Below, one piece after another: positions 1 to 9,588 of a DNA stretch of 64,000 bases. Under the pieces are notes generated by a model. It was not told the DNA's origin. It searched no databases and saw only the letters and a program-made list of their open reading frames with translations. Made by a program: the position numbers and the translations under genes. Positions within the stretch are counted from its first letter, which is position 1, and each line of letters opens with the position of its first letter. The DNA comes from Opitutus sp. (GTDB lineage: Bacteria > Verrucomicrobiota > Verrucomicrobiia > Opitutales > Opitutaceae), in assembly GCA_024707325.1 (NCBI GenBank), contig JANPZY010000001.1:2232501-2296500 (forward strand). The letters are read 5' to 3'.

Positions 1-264
<264 letters not shown>

Positions 265-480
265 TCAGGCAAAAGACGCACGATCGGCCGCTACGCGGCG
301 ATTTAGAGATCGTGCGCGGACGTAAGTCGAAGGAGAGCCTGGGCGACAATTCGCATCCGAGTCGGTGGTGATATCGGCACGACGCGCGCGAAGTCAAGGC
401 GCAGGTCGGACATAGCACTCGTGCTCGTGCTCCTGCAGATCGGGCGGGAGAGGCGGATCACGATTATGAGCAAGAGCACG

Positions 481-590
481 AGCGCGGATATGGTCCCGAC
501 GTAATCCGCACCGTGTTCCGACCCTGTCCGCACCTTGGCGCGACGTGGTGCGCACACGGGCTCGACGCGGGACGTAACCGGACGCGGGGC
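481..590 (+). repeat. 22-bp degenerate tandem array A
   Basis: Five successive 22-bp units (481-502, 503-524, 525-546, 547-568 and a decayed 569-590) matching GGTCCGCACCN plus TGGCNCGACNC. The second and third are closest to consensus. The array lies in the 444-bp region between leuA and the divergent sigma-factor gene. The rest of that region holds no gene I recognise, only a short inverted pair of CTCGTGCTC-like words around 420-483. Confidence 0.75.
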
Positions 591-633
591 GGGGCGTCTT
601 GCGAGGTGTGGTTGATCATGACATCGAATTCTT

Positions 634-1224
634 ATGCCCGACGACGAGACGTTTGACCTCGCCGGTTGCTTGCAACGGGTCCGCGAGCGCGACCAGATCG
701 CGGCGCGTGAGCTGGTGGAGCACCTTTACCCCCTCGTGTCGCGCATCGTTCGCGGACGATTGCCACGGCGCGTCGCCGAAGAAGACCTCGCCCAGGAGAT
801 TTTCCTAAAGATGTTTTCGCGTTTGGAACAGTATCAAGGCTCGGTGCCTTTCACGCACTGGGTATCGCGCATCGCGGTGACGACGTGCATCGATCACCTG
901 CGTGCGCAACAGCGGCGACCGGAGTTTCGCTGGGCGGATCTTTCGCAGGGCGAAGCCGACGTGCTCGACGCGGTGCTGACCAACGAACGCGATGTGACGC
1001 CGGACGATGCGCTGTCGGCGCGCGAGCTTTTGGGCAAGTTGATGGATCAATTGAAACCTGATGACCGGTTGGTGCTGCAGATGCTCGATCTGGAGCAGCG
1101 CTCGATCGCGGAGATCAGCGCGGAGACTGGTTGGAGTCAGGCGTTGGTGAAAGTGCGTGCTTTCCGCGCGCGCCGAAAACTACAGAAACTGTTTAAAACA
1201 CTGGAGCGAAAGGAGCGGGTATGA
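634..1224 (+). CDS. ECF-type RNA polymerase sigma factor
   Basis: A 196-residue sigma-70 family protein with only the two ECF core regions. Region 2 spans about residues 24-92 and includes the core-binding segment DLAQEIFLKMF (51-61) and the promoter-melting segment THWVSRIAVTTCIDHLR. Region 4 spans about 134-188 with the helix-turn-helix SIAEISAETGWSQALVKVRAFRARRKL. It would direct RNA polymerase to a small stress regulon. Its stop overlaps the next start (ATGA at 1221-1224), so it is translationally coupled to two small membrane-protein genes that look like its regulators. The start is the first ATG before region 2; no strong ribosome-binding site precedes it. Confidence 0.9.
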   Translation: MPDDETFDLAGCLQRVRERDQIAARELVEHLYPLVSRIVRGRLPRRVAEEDLAQEIFLKMFSRLEQYQGSVPFTHWVSRIAVTTCIDHLRAQQRRPEFRWADLSQGEADVLDAVLTNERDVTPDDALSARELLGKLMDQLKPDDRLVLQMLDLEQRSIAEISAETGWSQALVKVRAFRARRKLQKLFKTLERKERV

Positions 1225-1529
1225 ACTCGTCGAACAAGGCATGGGAGCGCCTCGTAAATGCGGCGCAGGTGCGCGGCGGGCGTGAAGAGGGCGGCGTGGC
1301 GCCTTCGGGTTTCGCGACGCGCGTGGTCGCGCTCGCGTGGAGTGCGCAGCGCGAGAGCGAGTCGCTGTTTGAGCGTTTCTCGTGGCGCGCGCTCGGCACG
1401 GCGTGCGCGGTGGCCTTGGTGTGCGTGAGCCTCAACGTCAGCACGACGGCGACGGCCGGCACGACGCCGGGCGAGGAAGAATTGCTGCAGACCGACGCGG
1501 TCGTGGCGCAACTTTTGGAGAATTCCTGA
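1221..1529 (+). CDS. small single-pass membrane protein, putative anti-sigma factor
   Basis: A 102-residue protein with a charged cytoplasmic N-terminal half (1-55), one hydrophobic segment at about 57-73 (ALGTACAVALVCVSLNV) and a short outer tail. No named domain is recognisable. The layout (soluble N-terminus, one membrane span, start coupled to an ECF sigma gene, followed by a periplasmic sensor-like gene) is that of short anti-sigma factors such as CnrY. It also overlaps the next gene (TGA 1527-1529, ATG 1529-1531). The anti-sigma role is inferred from position only. Confidence 0.65.
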   Translation: MNSSNKAWERLVNAAQVRGGREEGGVAPSGFATRVVALAWSAQRESESLFERFSWRALGTACAVALVCVSLNVSTTATAGTTPGEEELLQTDAVVAQLLENS

Positions 1530-2041
1530 TGACGACGAAAACGTGGAAAGTCGTGTTGGTGTTTGCCGGTGTGTTTGCGGCCGGTGCGGTCACGGGCGCG
1601 GCTTGGTCGTGGCGTTTCGGACGCCCGGGGCCGGAGGAGCGTCCGCGCTGGGCGGGGCCGGGCTTCGGCAACCGCATGATGGAGCGGATGAGTGAGGAAC
1701 TGGACCTTACCGACGAACAGAAGGCGCGGCTCGGGCCGATCGTCCAACGCTCCGACGAGGAGTTGCAGACGCTGCGTCGCGGCCAGCTGCAGGAAGTCGC
1801 GCAGATCATGGATCGTGTGCACGCGGAAGTCGCCGCCGTGCTCACACCCGATCAGCGGACGAAGCTGGAGGAGATGCGCGAACGTTTCCGCCAACGGGCG
1901 GAGAGAATGCGCCGCGAATTTCGCGAACATCGCGAGGGCAGAGGGTTTGGCGAAGGTCATCCCGGTTTCGGGCCACCGCCGGAGCTCGAGCCGCCGCCGC
2001 CACTTCCGCCGCCGCCGCGGGAGCGCGAAGATCGGAAATAA
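1529..2041 (+). CDS. periplasmic Spy/CnrX-like sensor protein (LTxxQ type)
   Basis: A 170-residue protein with an N-terminal membrane anchor (about 7-27) and a long helical region (50-136) carrying two LTxxQ-type motifs, LTDEQ (60-64) and LTPDQ (105-109), as in the Spy/CpxP/CnrX group of periplasmic stress or metal sensors. The C-terminus is an unusual proline run (about 148-163). With the two preceding genes it forms an operon of sigma factor, membrane anti-sigma and periplasmic sensor. In the cnr system the CnrX-type protein releases the sigma factor when it senses metal. The signal sensed here is unknown. Translation starts at the ATG overlapping the upstream stop. Confidence 0.75.
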   Translation: MTTKTWKVVLVFAGVFAAGAVTGAAWSWRFGRPGPEERPRWAGPGFGNRMMERMSEELDLTDEQKARLGPIVQRSDEELQTLRRGQLQEVAQIMDRVHAEVAAVLTPDQRTKLEEMRERFRQRAERMRREFREHREGRGFGEGHPGFGPPPELEPPPPLPPPPREREDRK

Positions 2042-2079
2042 AGTTTGCGCGGGTCAGCGGACGTCGCATGGTCCGCGTC

Positions 2080-2175
2080 GGCCAGGTGCCATGCATGGGC
2101 AGGCGCGTGAACTCCGCCAGGACCGGAAGGTAGCAACGGCAACGACGTTCTCCCAGTGCCGTGGAGTGCCTGGCC
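2080..2175 (+). ncRNA. ffs: signal recognition particle RNA, small bacterial type (4.5S)
   Basis: The conserved apical core GTGAACTCCGCCAGGACC followed by GGAAGGTAGCAACGG lies at about 2107-2140 and includes the GGAA tetraloop and the Ffh-binding bulges. The ends close as GGCCAGGTGC (2080-2089) against GTGCCTGGCC (2166-2175). A run of T follows at 2178-2184 and would serve as terminator. About 96 nt, the short form without an Alu domain. Confidence 0.95.
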
Positions 2176-2335
2176 ACTTTTTTTGTCCGCGTCTGTCGCG
2201 CTGCCGCTTGCGGACATGAAAAGGACGGCGCGCCGAGCGCCCGACGACACTTCGCAAACTGTGCGCGAGTGCCGTCGGACGAATCGGAGCCGTCCCTAGC
2301 GGTGATTTGCCGCGAACGGGGGCCGAAGGGCGCGA

Positions 2336-4851
2336 TTACTTTTTGCCCTTGGGATCCTTTGGCTTCTTGTCGGGCTTCGGCTTGTGCGGTTTGTGGTGAT
2401 GCTTTTCGGGTTTTTTCGGAACCGCGTTGCCCTTCTTGATTTGGAGCACGGTCGCGGAGTAGGGCGCGGGCGAGAAGATAAAGGTCTTCCCTGAGAGATG
2501 CGTGCTGCTCTGCGCGATGTCGGCGGAGCCTTCGCCGGTGCGCGCGGCTTCGTCTTGTGGAATGCCGTAGGTGTAAACCTGGGCGGCGGGGCTGACATCG
2601 AAGTCCTGCACCTTGACCTTCACTTTGAGTGTCGCGGTCGGGTGCTTGTTGATGAGGAGAAGGCGCAGCTCCTTGTTGTGATCGCGCACGGCATACACGC
2701 CGAGTCCGTTGTAGTCGCTCGTGGCTTCGATCACATTCTCGCCGCCGCGGGCGAAGTGCTGGAGAAGCTTGTAGACGTAGAACGTCGGGTAGCGATCGGC
2801 GGGGCCGGCGGGATCCGCGGCGGTGACGATGCCGTAGTCGCCGTAGCGGCGCCAGCCATACAGCGAGGAGCTGTTGTTGTTGCCGGCTTCCTGACCGTTG
2901 CGGAGATCCCACCAGAACATCGAATTGAACTCCGTCTGCATGATGTTGCCGATGCTGTCGGCGAGGAAGAGTCCGTTGACGAGGCTTGTGGTCTGTTTGC
3001 CGGGATTCGAGTAAACGGAGTTGTTCTCGGTGCAGTTGATTTCGACCTTCTTCGCGTCCTTGCCGAGGTAGTCCTCGAGCATCTGACGGATTGCGACCGC
3101 GTCGTTTTTCCAGCCGCGCGAGGAGTTCAGGAGAAACGCGTCGTCCTCGCCCCCGGGAGCCTGCTCGTAGCGGTGATAAACGACGAAGTCGGGGACCACG
3201 TTGAGCTTCTTGAACGTAGCGAGCAGCACGGCGGTCCACCCATCGTGCGGCTGGCCGGTGCGTGGGTTAATGACGGTTTGGTCGGTGTAGTTGGCGCTGC
3301 TGTCTTCGGACGCTTCGACGACCGCGCCGACTTTGATCTTGGGATCCACGGCCTTCATCTGGCGCATGTATTCCTTGAAGCGCGTGGCGTAGGTCACGGG
3401 GTCGTGCGGACGGTCGTTGTTGTCGGCTTCCCACGTGCCGTAGTTCTCGTTGCCGACTTCCCAATATTTGATGCCGAGCTTTTTCGTTTTGTTGGCGTAG
3501 CGAACCCAGCGTGCGGCTTCTTCGGGTGTGCCGGTGCCGTAGTTCACGGTGATGAAAACCTGAGCGTCGGTGAGTTTCGCGATGTGGGCAAAATCATCGA
3601 AGCTCGTGGCCCATTCCCACGTCTCTCCTTCGCTGCGATTGGTCTCCCAGTGATAAACGTCGGAAATCGATCCGCCGGGGAAACGCAGCGCGCGGTTGTC
3701 GGCTTCGACCAGAAGTTCGGCCGTGGTCGCGGTGTCGAACGCCGCATCCCAGATCGCGGTGTTGAGGCCGAAGAGACGCTCGTCGACCGTGCGGACAGTG
3801 TTCTTGGTTTTGATCGTCACGTTCACCACCGCGGGCGGAGGCGCGCGATCGAGGCGGACATCGTCGAGATAATAGGTCGGCTGTGTGATGCCCGCGGCTT
3901 CCTGGAACCAGATGCCGGTCAGATCGGGCTGCGCGGCGACGCCGAGATCGGCGAGCGGGATCGTGACCTTGGTCCACGTGTCGGCGACGAGCGGGCCGAC
4001 GATGACGCCGTCCTGCGCGTTGTCGCTGAGCAGTGCGCGCACTTGCAGCAATTGTCCGCCGCTTGCGCCGCCGTGGATCCAAAACGTGAGGGCTGAATAG
4101 TCGTCGGTCGCGAACGCGGTGTGGTGAAAATACACCGCCGTGTAGGCCTCGGAGTTCACTGCGATGGCCGACGTGCCCGAGTTGACGGGATTCGTGGCAG
4201 CGGCGTTCACGCTCGCCCAGCTCAATTCTGCCAACCGCTCGTGAACGCGTCGTCGTAGAGCGGCATCCCACCGTCGAGCGGCGGTGCCGGGATCGTGGGC
4301 ACGCTGCCGGTGATCACGATGTCATCCACGTAAAACGTGGGCGCCGTGTTGCCCGTGCCTTCCTGAATCCAGAAGCCGGTGAAATTGTCCACGTCGTCCG
4401 CGCTCAGCGAAGCGAGCGGGATTTCGACGAACTGCCATGTATCGGCTGCGAGGGGGCCGATCGCCACCGACGGTTGGCCGGCGTCGTTGAGCGTGGCGGA
4501 GACCATGAGGCGCTGGCCGCCGACCGGGCCGCCGTTGATCCAGAACGTGAGTTTGCCGTAGCCTGTTGTATCCATCGGAGCATGACGCAGGCTCAACGCC
4601 GACCACGCACCCGCATCGACGGCGATCGAAGTCGCCCCATCGTGCGCGTAAGCGGTGCTGGCGAGATCGACGGACGCCCAGCTCCAGTTCTCCCAGCCGG
4701 CGGCGAGTCCATCGTCGTAAACCGGGAGATCAGTTTGGGCGCGGGCGGAAGCGGGGGAGAGCCAGACGAACGCGAGCAACAAAGCAGCAGCCAGAGAAAA
4801 GCGGCGCCCGACGAGGGCACCGCGACACGGCGGTAGCAGAGCGAGGATCAT
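2336..4851 (-). CDS. secreted GH-A clan glycoside hydrolase (alpha-L-arabinofuranosidase-like), frame broken once
   Basis: About 838 residues if one base is restored at 4222-4224. There the minus strand reads AATTGAGCTGG where N-W-S-W needs AATTGGAGCTGG, as in the matching ENWSWASV of the first module. Order: signal peptide (about 15-38), two homologous carbohydrate-binding-like modules (each opening with LPVYDD or MPLYDD and ending with a FYVDD/YYLDD strand), then a (beta/alpha)8 catalytic domain. RFPGGSISDVYHW, WEVGNENYG (probable acid/base Glu) and VEINCTENNS (probable nucleophile Glu) resemble GH51/GH39-type arabinofuranosidases. The tail is rich in Lys, His and Pro. It probably trims arabinose-containing plant polysaccharide outside the cytoplasm. 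Exact family uncertain. Confidence 0.8.
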
Positions 4852-4981
4852 GTGGGGTAGGGTTTGTGAACGACCGGCGCACGCCAGGCCGTCGGGGTTT
4901 CTTCAGGAGAGGGGAACTCCTGATTTAGCGTTAACAGTGCGCCGCCATTCTCGCGGGTTCCCGGGCGCGGAGGGCTGACGC

Positions 4982-5014
4982 ACAAAAAAGCGCGGCCTGG
5001 TCAGGGCCGCGCTT
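4982..5014 (-). terminator. rho-independent terminator of the PRC/BON gene
   Basis: On the minus strand a 10-bp stem AAGCGCGGCC/GGCCGCGCTT with a 7-nt loop is followed by a run of T (plus-strand A run 4984-4989). It sits 30 bp past the stop of the gene at 5045. Confidence 0.9.
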
Positions 5015-5044
5015 CCAGCGTGCGTGCGTTCGCTTGGTGTGGAG

Positions 5045-6181
5045 TTAGTCGTTGGATGCAACGACCAGGCGATTTTCGATCTTCCAACCCGTGGCGATTT
5101 GCTCGAGTCGGTCCTCGACCCTCTCCTTTATCTCCTTGGAAGGGACCGTGCCGGTCACGACGAGCTTGTCCTCGCGTTGCTCGATCGTGGCCCGCCGGGC
5201 CCTCTCAGAAAGGCTCTTGTCAGCCCGCAGCGCCTCGCGCACCGCTTCCACGGACACGCGCTGGCCTGTGCCTGTGATGCGATCCTCCGATAGCGCGTGA
5301 TCCGTCGCGCCGACGGGATAAGCGGGCGCGGTGCCGAAGCCGTATCCGCCCCACACATACGGGTAACGTTTCAAATCGTCGCGCGAGTCGCGGCTGTCGG
5401 CCGGCGTGGCACGGCGAAAATCCTCAGGCGAGAGGCCCGTGAGAAACACGGCCTCGTCGTCGTCGTAGCCCGCGCTCACTTGTTCGAAGCTCACAACAAA
5501 CTTCAGGTCGCTGCCGACGTAGTCATCCTCGGCTTCGATTAGCAGCGAAGCCTGGCCGCGCTCCACATCGACCAGCACGTCTTCCACTTCGCCGACGTCG
5601 CGGCCTTGGTTGATGATCTCGCGATCGTCCAACTCGGTCGCCCGAACGAGCAGCTGCCCCGTGGGTTCTTTGACTTCGCGTTCGAAGAGCCGGCGAAACT
5701 CGCGGGCGTCTTTTTCGCGTCCGAAAAGCGCGTGCAACTGCTGGCTGCGTTCGGGCGTGGCAAGTGCGTCGAGGTTGTTCTTCTCGATCGGCGGCGCGGA
5801 GTTCCAGCGGTCCAGCGTGATGTCGAGGGTGAGAGCGCCCTTGGCATCGTAATCGCTGGAAAGCACGCTGAACGGCACCGCGCGCACGGTGTCGCCGAGA
5901 CCCGCTACACCGCCCGAACTTACGAGCGCGTAGACGATGCGACCTTTCTTCGAGCTGATGACGAGATCGGAAATTTTTCCGAGTCGTTCGCCCGAGGTGT
6001 TTTTTACCTCGTTGCCGATGATGTCGGCAGCGCGTTGGGCTCCGCGCTTTTGGTCGGCGGAGACGAGCCCCTTCGGCTTTTTGTTTTCGTGGTTGCTCCC
6101 GGCGTGAAGCGCGGGGGCGACTGAGAAGGCAGTGCCAATAAGCGTGAAGGCTACGGTTTTCCTCAAGAGCGTCGTTTTCAT
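5045..6181 (-). CDS. exported protein with two PRC-barrel domains and a BON domain
   Basis: 378 residues from the ATG at 6179-6181, chosen because AGGAGG lies just upstream and a clear signal peptide follows (MKTTLLRKTVAFTLIGTAFS, cleavage near ALHAG). A first PRC-barrel-like domain lies at about 53-125 (DIIGNEVKNTSGERLGKISD) and a second, diverged one at about 178-260. A C-terminal BON domain at about 310-375 ends in GTVPSKEIKERVEDRLEQI. BON domains are thought to bind phospholipid or membranes, and PRC barrels to mediate protein contacts. The protein is probably a periplasmic or envelope stress-associated factor. No enzyme motif is visible. Single gene with its own terminator. Confidence 0.8.
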   Translation of the reverse strand: MKTTLLRKTVAFTLIGTAFSVAPALHAGSNHENKKPKGLVSADQKRGAQRAADIIGNEVKNTSGERLGKISDLVISSKKGRIVYALVSSGGVAGLGDTVRAVPFSVLSSDYDAKGALTLDITLDRWNSAPPIEKNNLDALATPERSQQLHALFGREKDAREFRRLFEREVKEPTGQLLVRATELDDREIINQGRDVGEVEDVLVDVERGQASLLIEAEDDYVGSDLKFVVSFEQVSAGYDDDEAVFLTGLSPEDFRRATPADSRDSRDDLKRYPYVWGGYGFGTAPAYPVGATDHALSEDRITGTGQRVSVEAVREALRADKSLSERARRATIEQREDKLVVTGTVPSKEIKERVEDRLEQIATGWKIENRLVVASND

Positions 6182-6342
6182 AAAAGTCCTCCTCTGATTG
6201 GGGGTTCCGAGACGAGGCGGCGCGGGAAAGGAGCCGCTCAGGCCGCAAGGTAGCACGGCGTTTTTTCCGTGCCATGGGGCCGTGTCAGTGACGCGGTGTG
6301 GGCCGGCTACCTGAGGTGGAAACCCCGACCAACGCGCGAGTC

Positions 6343-6467
6343 ACGCCGCACCTTGGCGCGACTCGGGATGAACCGTGGCTCGCCCCGGTCCGCACAGTGG
6401 CACGACCCGGTCCGCACCTTGGCTCGACACGGGACGGACTTTGGCACGACTCGGGCCGTGCGGGCAC
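6343..6467 (+). repeat. 22-bp degenerate tandem array B
   Basis: Five complete units in exact 22-bp register (6343, 6365, 6387, 6409, 6431) and a partial sixth to 6467. Units 3 and 4 both open with GGTCCGCAC and continue TGGCACGACCC or TGGCTCGACAC. The array fills the space between the start of the PRC/BON gene and the pnp terminator. Confidence 0.85.
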
Positions 6468-6497
6468 AAAAAAGCCGGAGGCGCGAAGGCCTCCGGC
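6468..6497 (-). terminator. rho-independent terminator of pnp
   Basis: Stem GCCGGAGG/CCTCCGGC (6474-6481 with 6490-6497) followed on the minus strand by six T. It lies 25 bp past the pnp stop and abuts the end of 22-bp array B. Confidence 0.9.
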
Positions 6498-6521
6498 TGG
6501 GAGAACTGAATTTAATCGAGC

Positions 6522-8747
6522 TTAGCTCTGCTGCGCGGGAGCGTCGGCAGCGGCGGGAGCTTCAGCGGCGGGTTGTTCGCCTTGCTGCTTCTGCGCTTCG
6601 AGTTCCTTCATCGCGGCTTTGCGGGAGAGGCGGACCTTGCCGGACTTCTCGTCGATGCCGATGCACTTGACCGTGATCGAGTCGCCCATCTTGACGACGT
6701 CTTCGGTGCGGCGCACGCGGAAGTCGGCGAGTTCGCTGATGTGGCAGAGACCTTCCTTGCCGGGGAGGCACTCGACGAAGCAGCCGAAGTCCTTCACGCC
6801 GGTGACGCGACCGGTGTAGATCTTGCCCACTTCGATCGGCACGCCGCCGCCCTTGCCACCGGAGCCGCCGCAGAGTGAGTCGATCTCGGAGATGGCGCGG
6901 TTCATGGCGTCAGCGTTGTTCGAGTAGATGAAGACCTTGCCCGAATCGTCGTCGGCGATGTCGATCTGCGCGCCGGTCGTCTCGACGATGCGGCGGATGG
7001 TCTTGCCACCGGGGCCGATGAGCAGGCCGATCTTTTCGGGATCGATCTGGATCGTCTGGATGCGCGGAGCGTATTTGGAGAGATCGGCGCGGGGCGCGGG
7101 CAGGGAAGCCAGCATGACCTTGAGGATCTCGATGCGGGCGTCGCGGGCCTGGAAGATCGCGGTCTTGGCGATCTCGAAGGGCAGGCCGTTGATCTTGAGG
7201 TCGAGCTGGAAGCCGGTGATGCCCTTGGTGGTGCCGGCGAGCTTGAAGTCCATGTCGCCGAAGTGGTCTTCCTCACCGAGGATGTCGGTGATGGTGACCC
7301 ACTTCTCGATGGAGCCGTCCGGACCGTTCTGGGTCATGAGACCGCAGGAGATACCGGCGACGGGAGCGATGATCGGCACGCCGGCATCCATGAGAGACAA
7401 GCAGCCGCCGCAGATCGAGGCCATCGAGGTCGAGCCGTTGGACGACATGATCTCGGAAACGACGCGGATCGAATAGGGGAACGCATCCTCCGGCGGAAGC
7501 ACCGGGACGAGCGAACGCTCGGCGAGGGCGCCGTGACCGATCTCGCGACGGCCCGGGCCGGTGAAGCGGCCGGTTTCGCCGACGGAGAAGGGCGGGAAGT
7601 TATAGTGGAGGATGAAGGACTTCGAAGTCGCACCGCCGGTGAGGCCGTCCATCTCTTGGGCTTCCTTGGTGGGCCCGAGGGTCGTGATGGCGATGTTCTG
7701 CGTGTCGCCGCGCTGGAACATCGCGGAACCGTGCACGCGGGGGAGAACACCGACCTGCGCCTGCAGCGGACGAACGTCGCGCTGGCCGCGGCCGTCGGCG
7801 CGAACGCCCTTGGTGAGGACCGTCTGGCGGTAGGCTTTGTATTGGAGGTCTTCGAAGACGACGTTGAGATCGACGTCGGTGAACTTGCCTTCGCCGAGTT
7901 CGGCGAGGAGAGCGGCCTTGGCTTCTTCCTTGAGAAGCTTCACGGCGTTGCCGCGGGCGGCCTTTTCCTTGCCGAAGATGGCTTCGGAAATGCGCTCGGC
8001 GGGGACGACGCGCTCGATGATGGCGCGGGCCTCAGGCGTGGCGCCGACGAGGGCGAACGTGGCCTTTGGTTTGCCGGCGAGGGAAGCGAGCTCCTTGATG
8101 GCGGCGATGATCGGCTGGATGGCCTGGTGGCCGAACTCGAGGGCCTTGATGAATTCTTCTTCGGGCAGCTGGTCGGCCGAGCCCTCGATCATCAGCATGT
8201 CCTTCTCGGTGCCGACGTAGATGAGGTCGAGCGACGAGCCATACATCTGCTCGATGGTGGGGTTGGCGACGAACTGGCCGTCGATCAAACCGACGCGCAC
8301 GGCGCCGATCGGGCCGGCCCACGGAATGTCGGAGATGGCGAGGGCGGCGCTGGCGCCGTTGACCATCGCGATGTCGGAGTCGTTGACCTGGTCGGCCGAC
8401 AGGAGCTGGCCGATGATCTGCACTTCATTGAGGAAACCCTCGGGGAAGAGCGGGCGGCAGGGGCGATCGCAAAGACGGGAGATGAGGATCTCGCGCTCGG
8501 ACGGACGGCCCTCGCGCTTGAAATAGCCGCCCGGGAAACGGCCGGCGGCCGCGTATTTGTCGCGATAATCGACGGTGAGCGGGAAAAAGTCCTGACCGGG
8601 GCGCATCGTCTGGGCGACGCAAGCGGTGACGAAGACGTTGGTCTCGCCGATGTTGACGTTGACAGCGCCGTTGGCGAGCTGGGCGAAGGTGCCGGTCGAG
8701 AACTTGATGCCGAGACCGGCGACTTCGACGATATGTTTCTGATTCAT
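6522..8747 (-). CDS. pnp: polyribonucleotide nucleotidyltransferase (PNPase)
   Basis: A 741-residue 3'-5' phosphorolytic exoribonuclease of the RNA degradosome type. It opens [19 protein letters not shown] and has two RNase PH domains (about 10-220 and 320-545; the second includes [20 protein letters not shown] and the [13 protein letters not shown] segment). A KH domain (about 555-615, [19 protein letters not shown]) and an S1 domain (about 635-705, [19 protein letters not shown]) follow, then an Ala/Gln-rich tail. All core domains are intact and of normal length. It lies downstream of rpsO on the same strand, the widespread rpsO-pnp order. No purine-rich ribosome-binding site is visible; hexamer repeats occupy that position. 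Confidence 0.97.
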   Translation of the reverse strand: MNQKHIVEVAGLGIKFSTGTFAQLANGAVNVNIGETNVFVTACVAQTMRPGQDFFPLTVDYRDKYAAAGRFPGGYFKREGRPSEREILISRLCDRPCRPLFPEGFLNEVQIIGQLLSADQVNDSDIAMVNGASAALAISDIPWAGPIGAVRVGLIDGQFVANPTIEQMYGSSLDLIYVGTEKDMLMIEGSADQLPEEEFIKALEFGHQAIQPIIAAIKELASLAGKPKATFALVGATPEARAIIERVVPAERISEAIFGKEKAARGNAVKLLKEEAKAALLAELGEGKFTDVDLNVVFEDLQYKAYRQTVLTKGVRADGRGQRDVRPLQAQVGVLPRVHGSAMFQRGDTQNIAITTLGPTKEAQEMDGLTGGATSKSFILHYNFPPFSVGETGRFTGPGRREIGHGALAERSLVPVLPPEDAFPYSIRVVSEIMSSNGSTSMASICGGCLSLMDAGVPIIAPVAGISCGLMTQNGPDGSIEKWVTITDILGEEDHFGDMDFKLAGTTKGITGFQLDLKINGLPFEIAKTAIFQARDARIEILKVMLASLPAPRADLSKYAPRIQTIQIDPEKIGLLIGPGGKTIRRIVETTGAQIDIADDDSGKVFIYSNNADAMNRAISEIDSLCGGSGGKGGGVPIEVGKIYTGRVTGVKDFGCFVECLPGKEGLCHISELADFRVRRTEDVVKMGDSITVKCIGIDEKSGKVRLSRKAAMKELEAQKQQGEQPAAEAPAAADAPAQQS

Positions 8748-8750
8748 TAG

Positions 8751-8776
8751 CGGATACGGATTACGGATACGGATAC
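8751..8776 (-). repeat. CGGATA hexamer repeats in the pnp leader
   Basis: CGGATA is repeated four times (one spacing altered by an extra T) between 8751 and 8776, directly upstream of the pnp ATG. On the transcribed strand this gives CCGTAT-type repeats where a Shine-Dalgarno sequence would be expected. The rest of the roughly 300-bp rpsO-pnp spacer holds no gene I recognise. Confidence 0.55.
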
Positions 8777-9004
8777 GTGTCGCGGATAGACGACGGCGGC
8801 CAGTGACACGAAGCCTGGGACGCAGTCGGAGCCTCCGGGTGGGAGGCGGCGGCGACGCGAAGTCGCTGCGGGGTTAAGGGTTTTCGGACGAACAACCCAC
8901 TCTTATCTCCTCGCTCTTCGCGAGAGATTTCCGAGTGGCGCCCAGTCGGGTGAGGGGCGGCAGTCGGAAATGTCCCGGTCTGAAATCGAGTGTCGGAAAG
9001 ACAA

Positions 9005-9031
9005 CGGGCGACCCGCGGATCGGGTCGCCCG
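9005..9031 (-). terminator. strong hairpin just past rpsO, probable terminator or processing stem
   Basis: Perfect 10-bp stem CGGGCGACCC/GGGTCGCCCG with a 7-nt loop, 15 bp after the rpsO stop. On the minus strand it is followed only by TTGTCTTTCC, a weak T tract, so partial read-through into pnp is plausible. Confidence 0.6.
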
Positions 9032-9045
9032 TGTGATAAAGGTGG

Positions 9046-9312
9046 TTACTTGCGCAGATTCAGCTTCTGCAGGATTTCGGTATACTTCGGCAGGTCGTGC
9101 TTCTTGAGATAATCGAGGAGCTTACGACGGCGGCTGGCCATCTGCAGCAGTCCACGGCGGGAGTGAAAATCCTTGCGGTGGATGCGGAGGTGCTCGGTCA
9201 AGTGATTGATACGAGCGGTAAGAAGCGCGATTTGGACTTCGGACGAGCCGGTGTCTTTATCGTGAGTCTTATACTGGGCGATGATTTCGGGTTTAACGAC
9301 GGAGGTGGACAT
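9046..9312 (-). CDS. rpsO: 30S ribosomal protein S15
   Basis: 88 residues, the standard length of S15, which binds the 16S rRNA central domain and organises the small-subunit platform. Family signature blocks are present: [35 protein letters not shown] and [15 protein letters not shown]. The start is the ATG at 9310-9312; longer in-frame extensions upstream are leader sequence. It precedes pnp on the same strand, and a long structured leader (9313-9588) lies upstream. Confidence 0.97.
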   Translation of the reverse strand: MSTSVVKPEIIAQYKTHDKDTGSSEVQIALLTARINHLTEHLRIHRKDFHSRRGLLQMASRRRKLLDYLKKHDLPKYTEILQKLNLRK

Positions 9313-9441
9313 GGTTTGTTGGTTTACTTCACGAACTGTAGGGGATCTTCGCAGACCCCGTGCCACCCGCCCCCTCGCGGCCGAAACCGCGGTTGAGCCG
9401 GAAGCACCGTTCCAATCCGACGGGATGCCGGACCAGTCATG

Positions 9442-9470
9442 GTGGGAAGCCGCAACCGACGGCTTTCCAC
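9442..9470 (-). promoter_or_regulatory. hairpin in the rpsO leader, possible autoregulatory element
   Basis: Eleven continuous base pairs (GTGGGAAGCCG at 9442-9452 with CGGCTTTCCAC at 9460-9470, one G-U) and a 7-nt loop, about 130 nt before the rpsO start. It lacks a T tract. S15 represses its own mRNA through leader structures in other bacteria, but those structures differ between phyla, so this is only a candidate. Confidence 0.3.
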
Positions 9471-9588
9471 TAACGCAAGCCGCGAGGTTCCCTAAGCCGG
9501 GGGAGGCGCGCAAGCGCAAAGTTCGGCACCGAACTGACTGCGATCGCCGCTCTGTCCGGGCCCGCAGTTTCGTCACAAGGACAGGCAG

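Noticed and set aside
2336..4851. Two separate genes at 2336-4234 and 4222-4851
   Set aside because: The second module starts in the first frame and ends in the second, with one missing base explaining the split; a single gene is far more likely.
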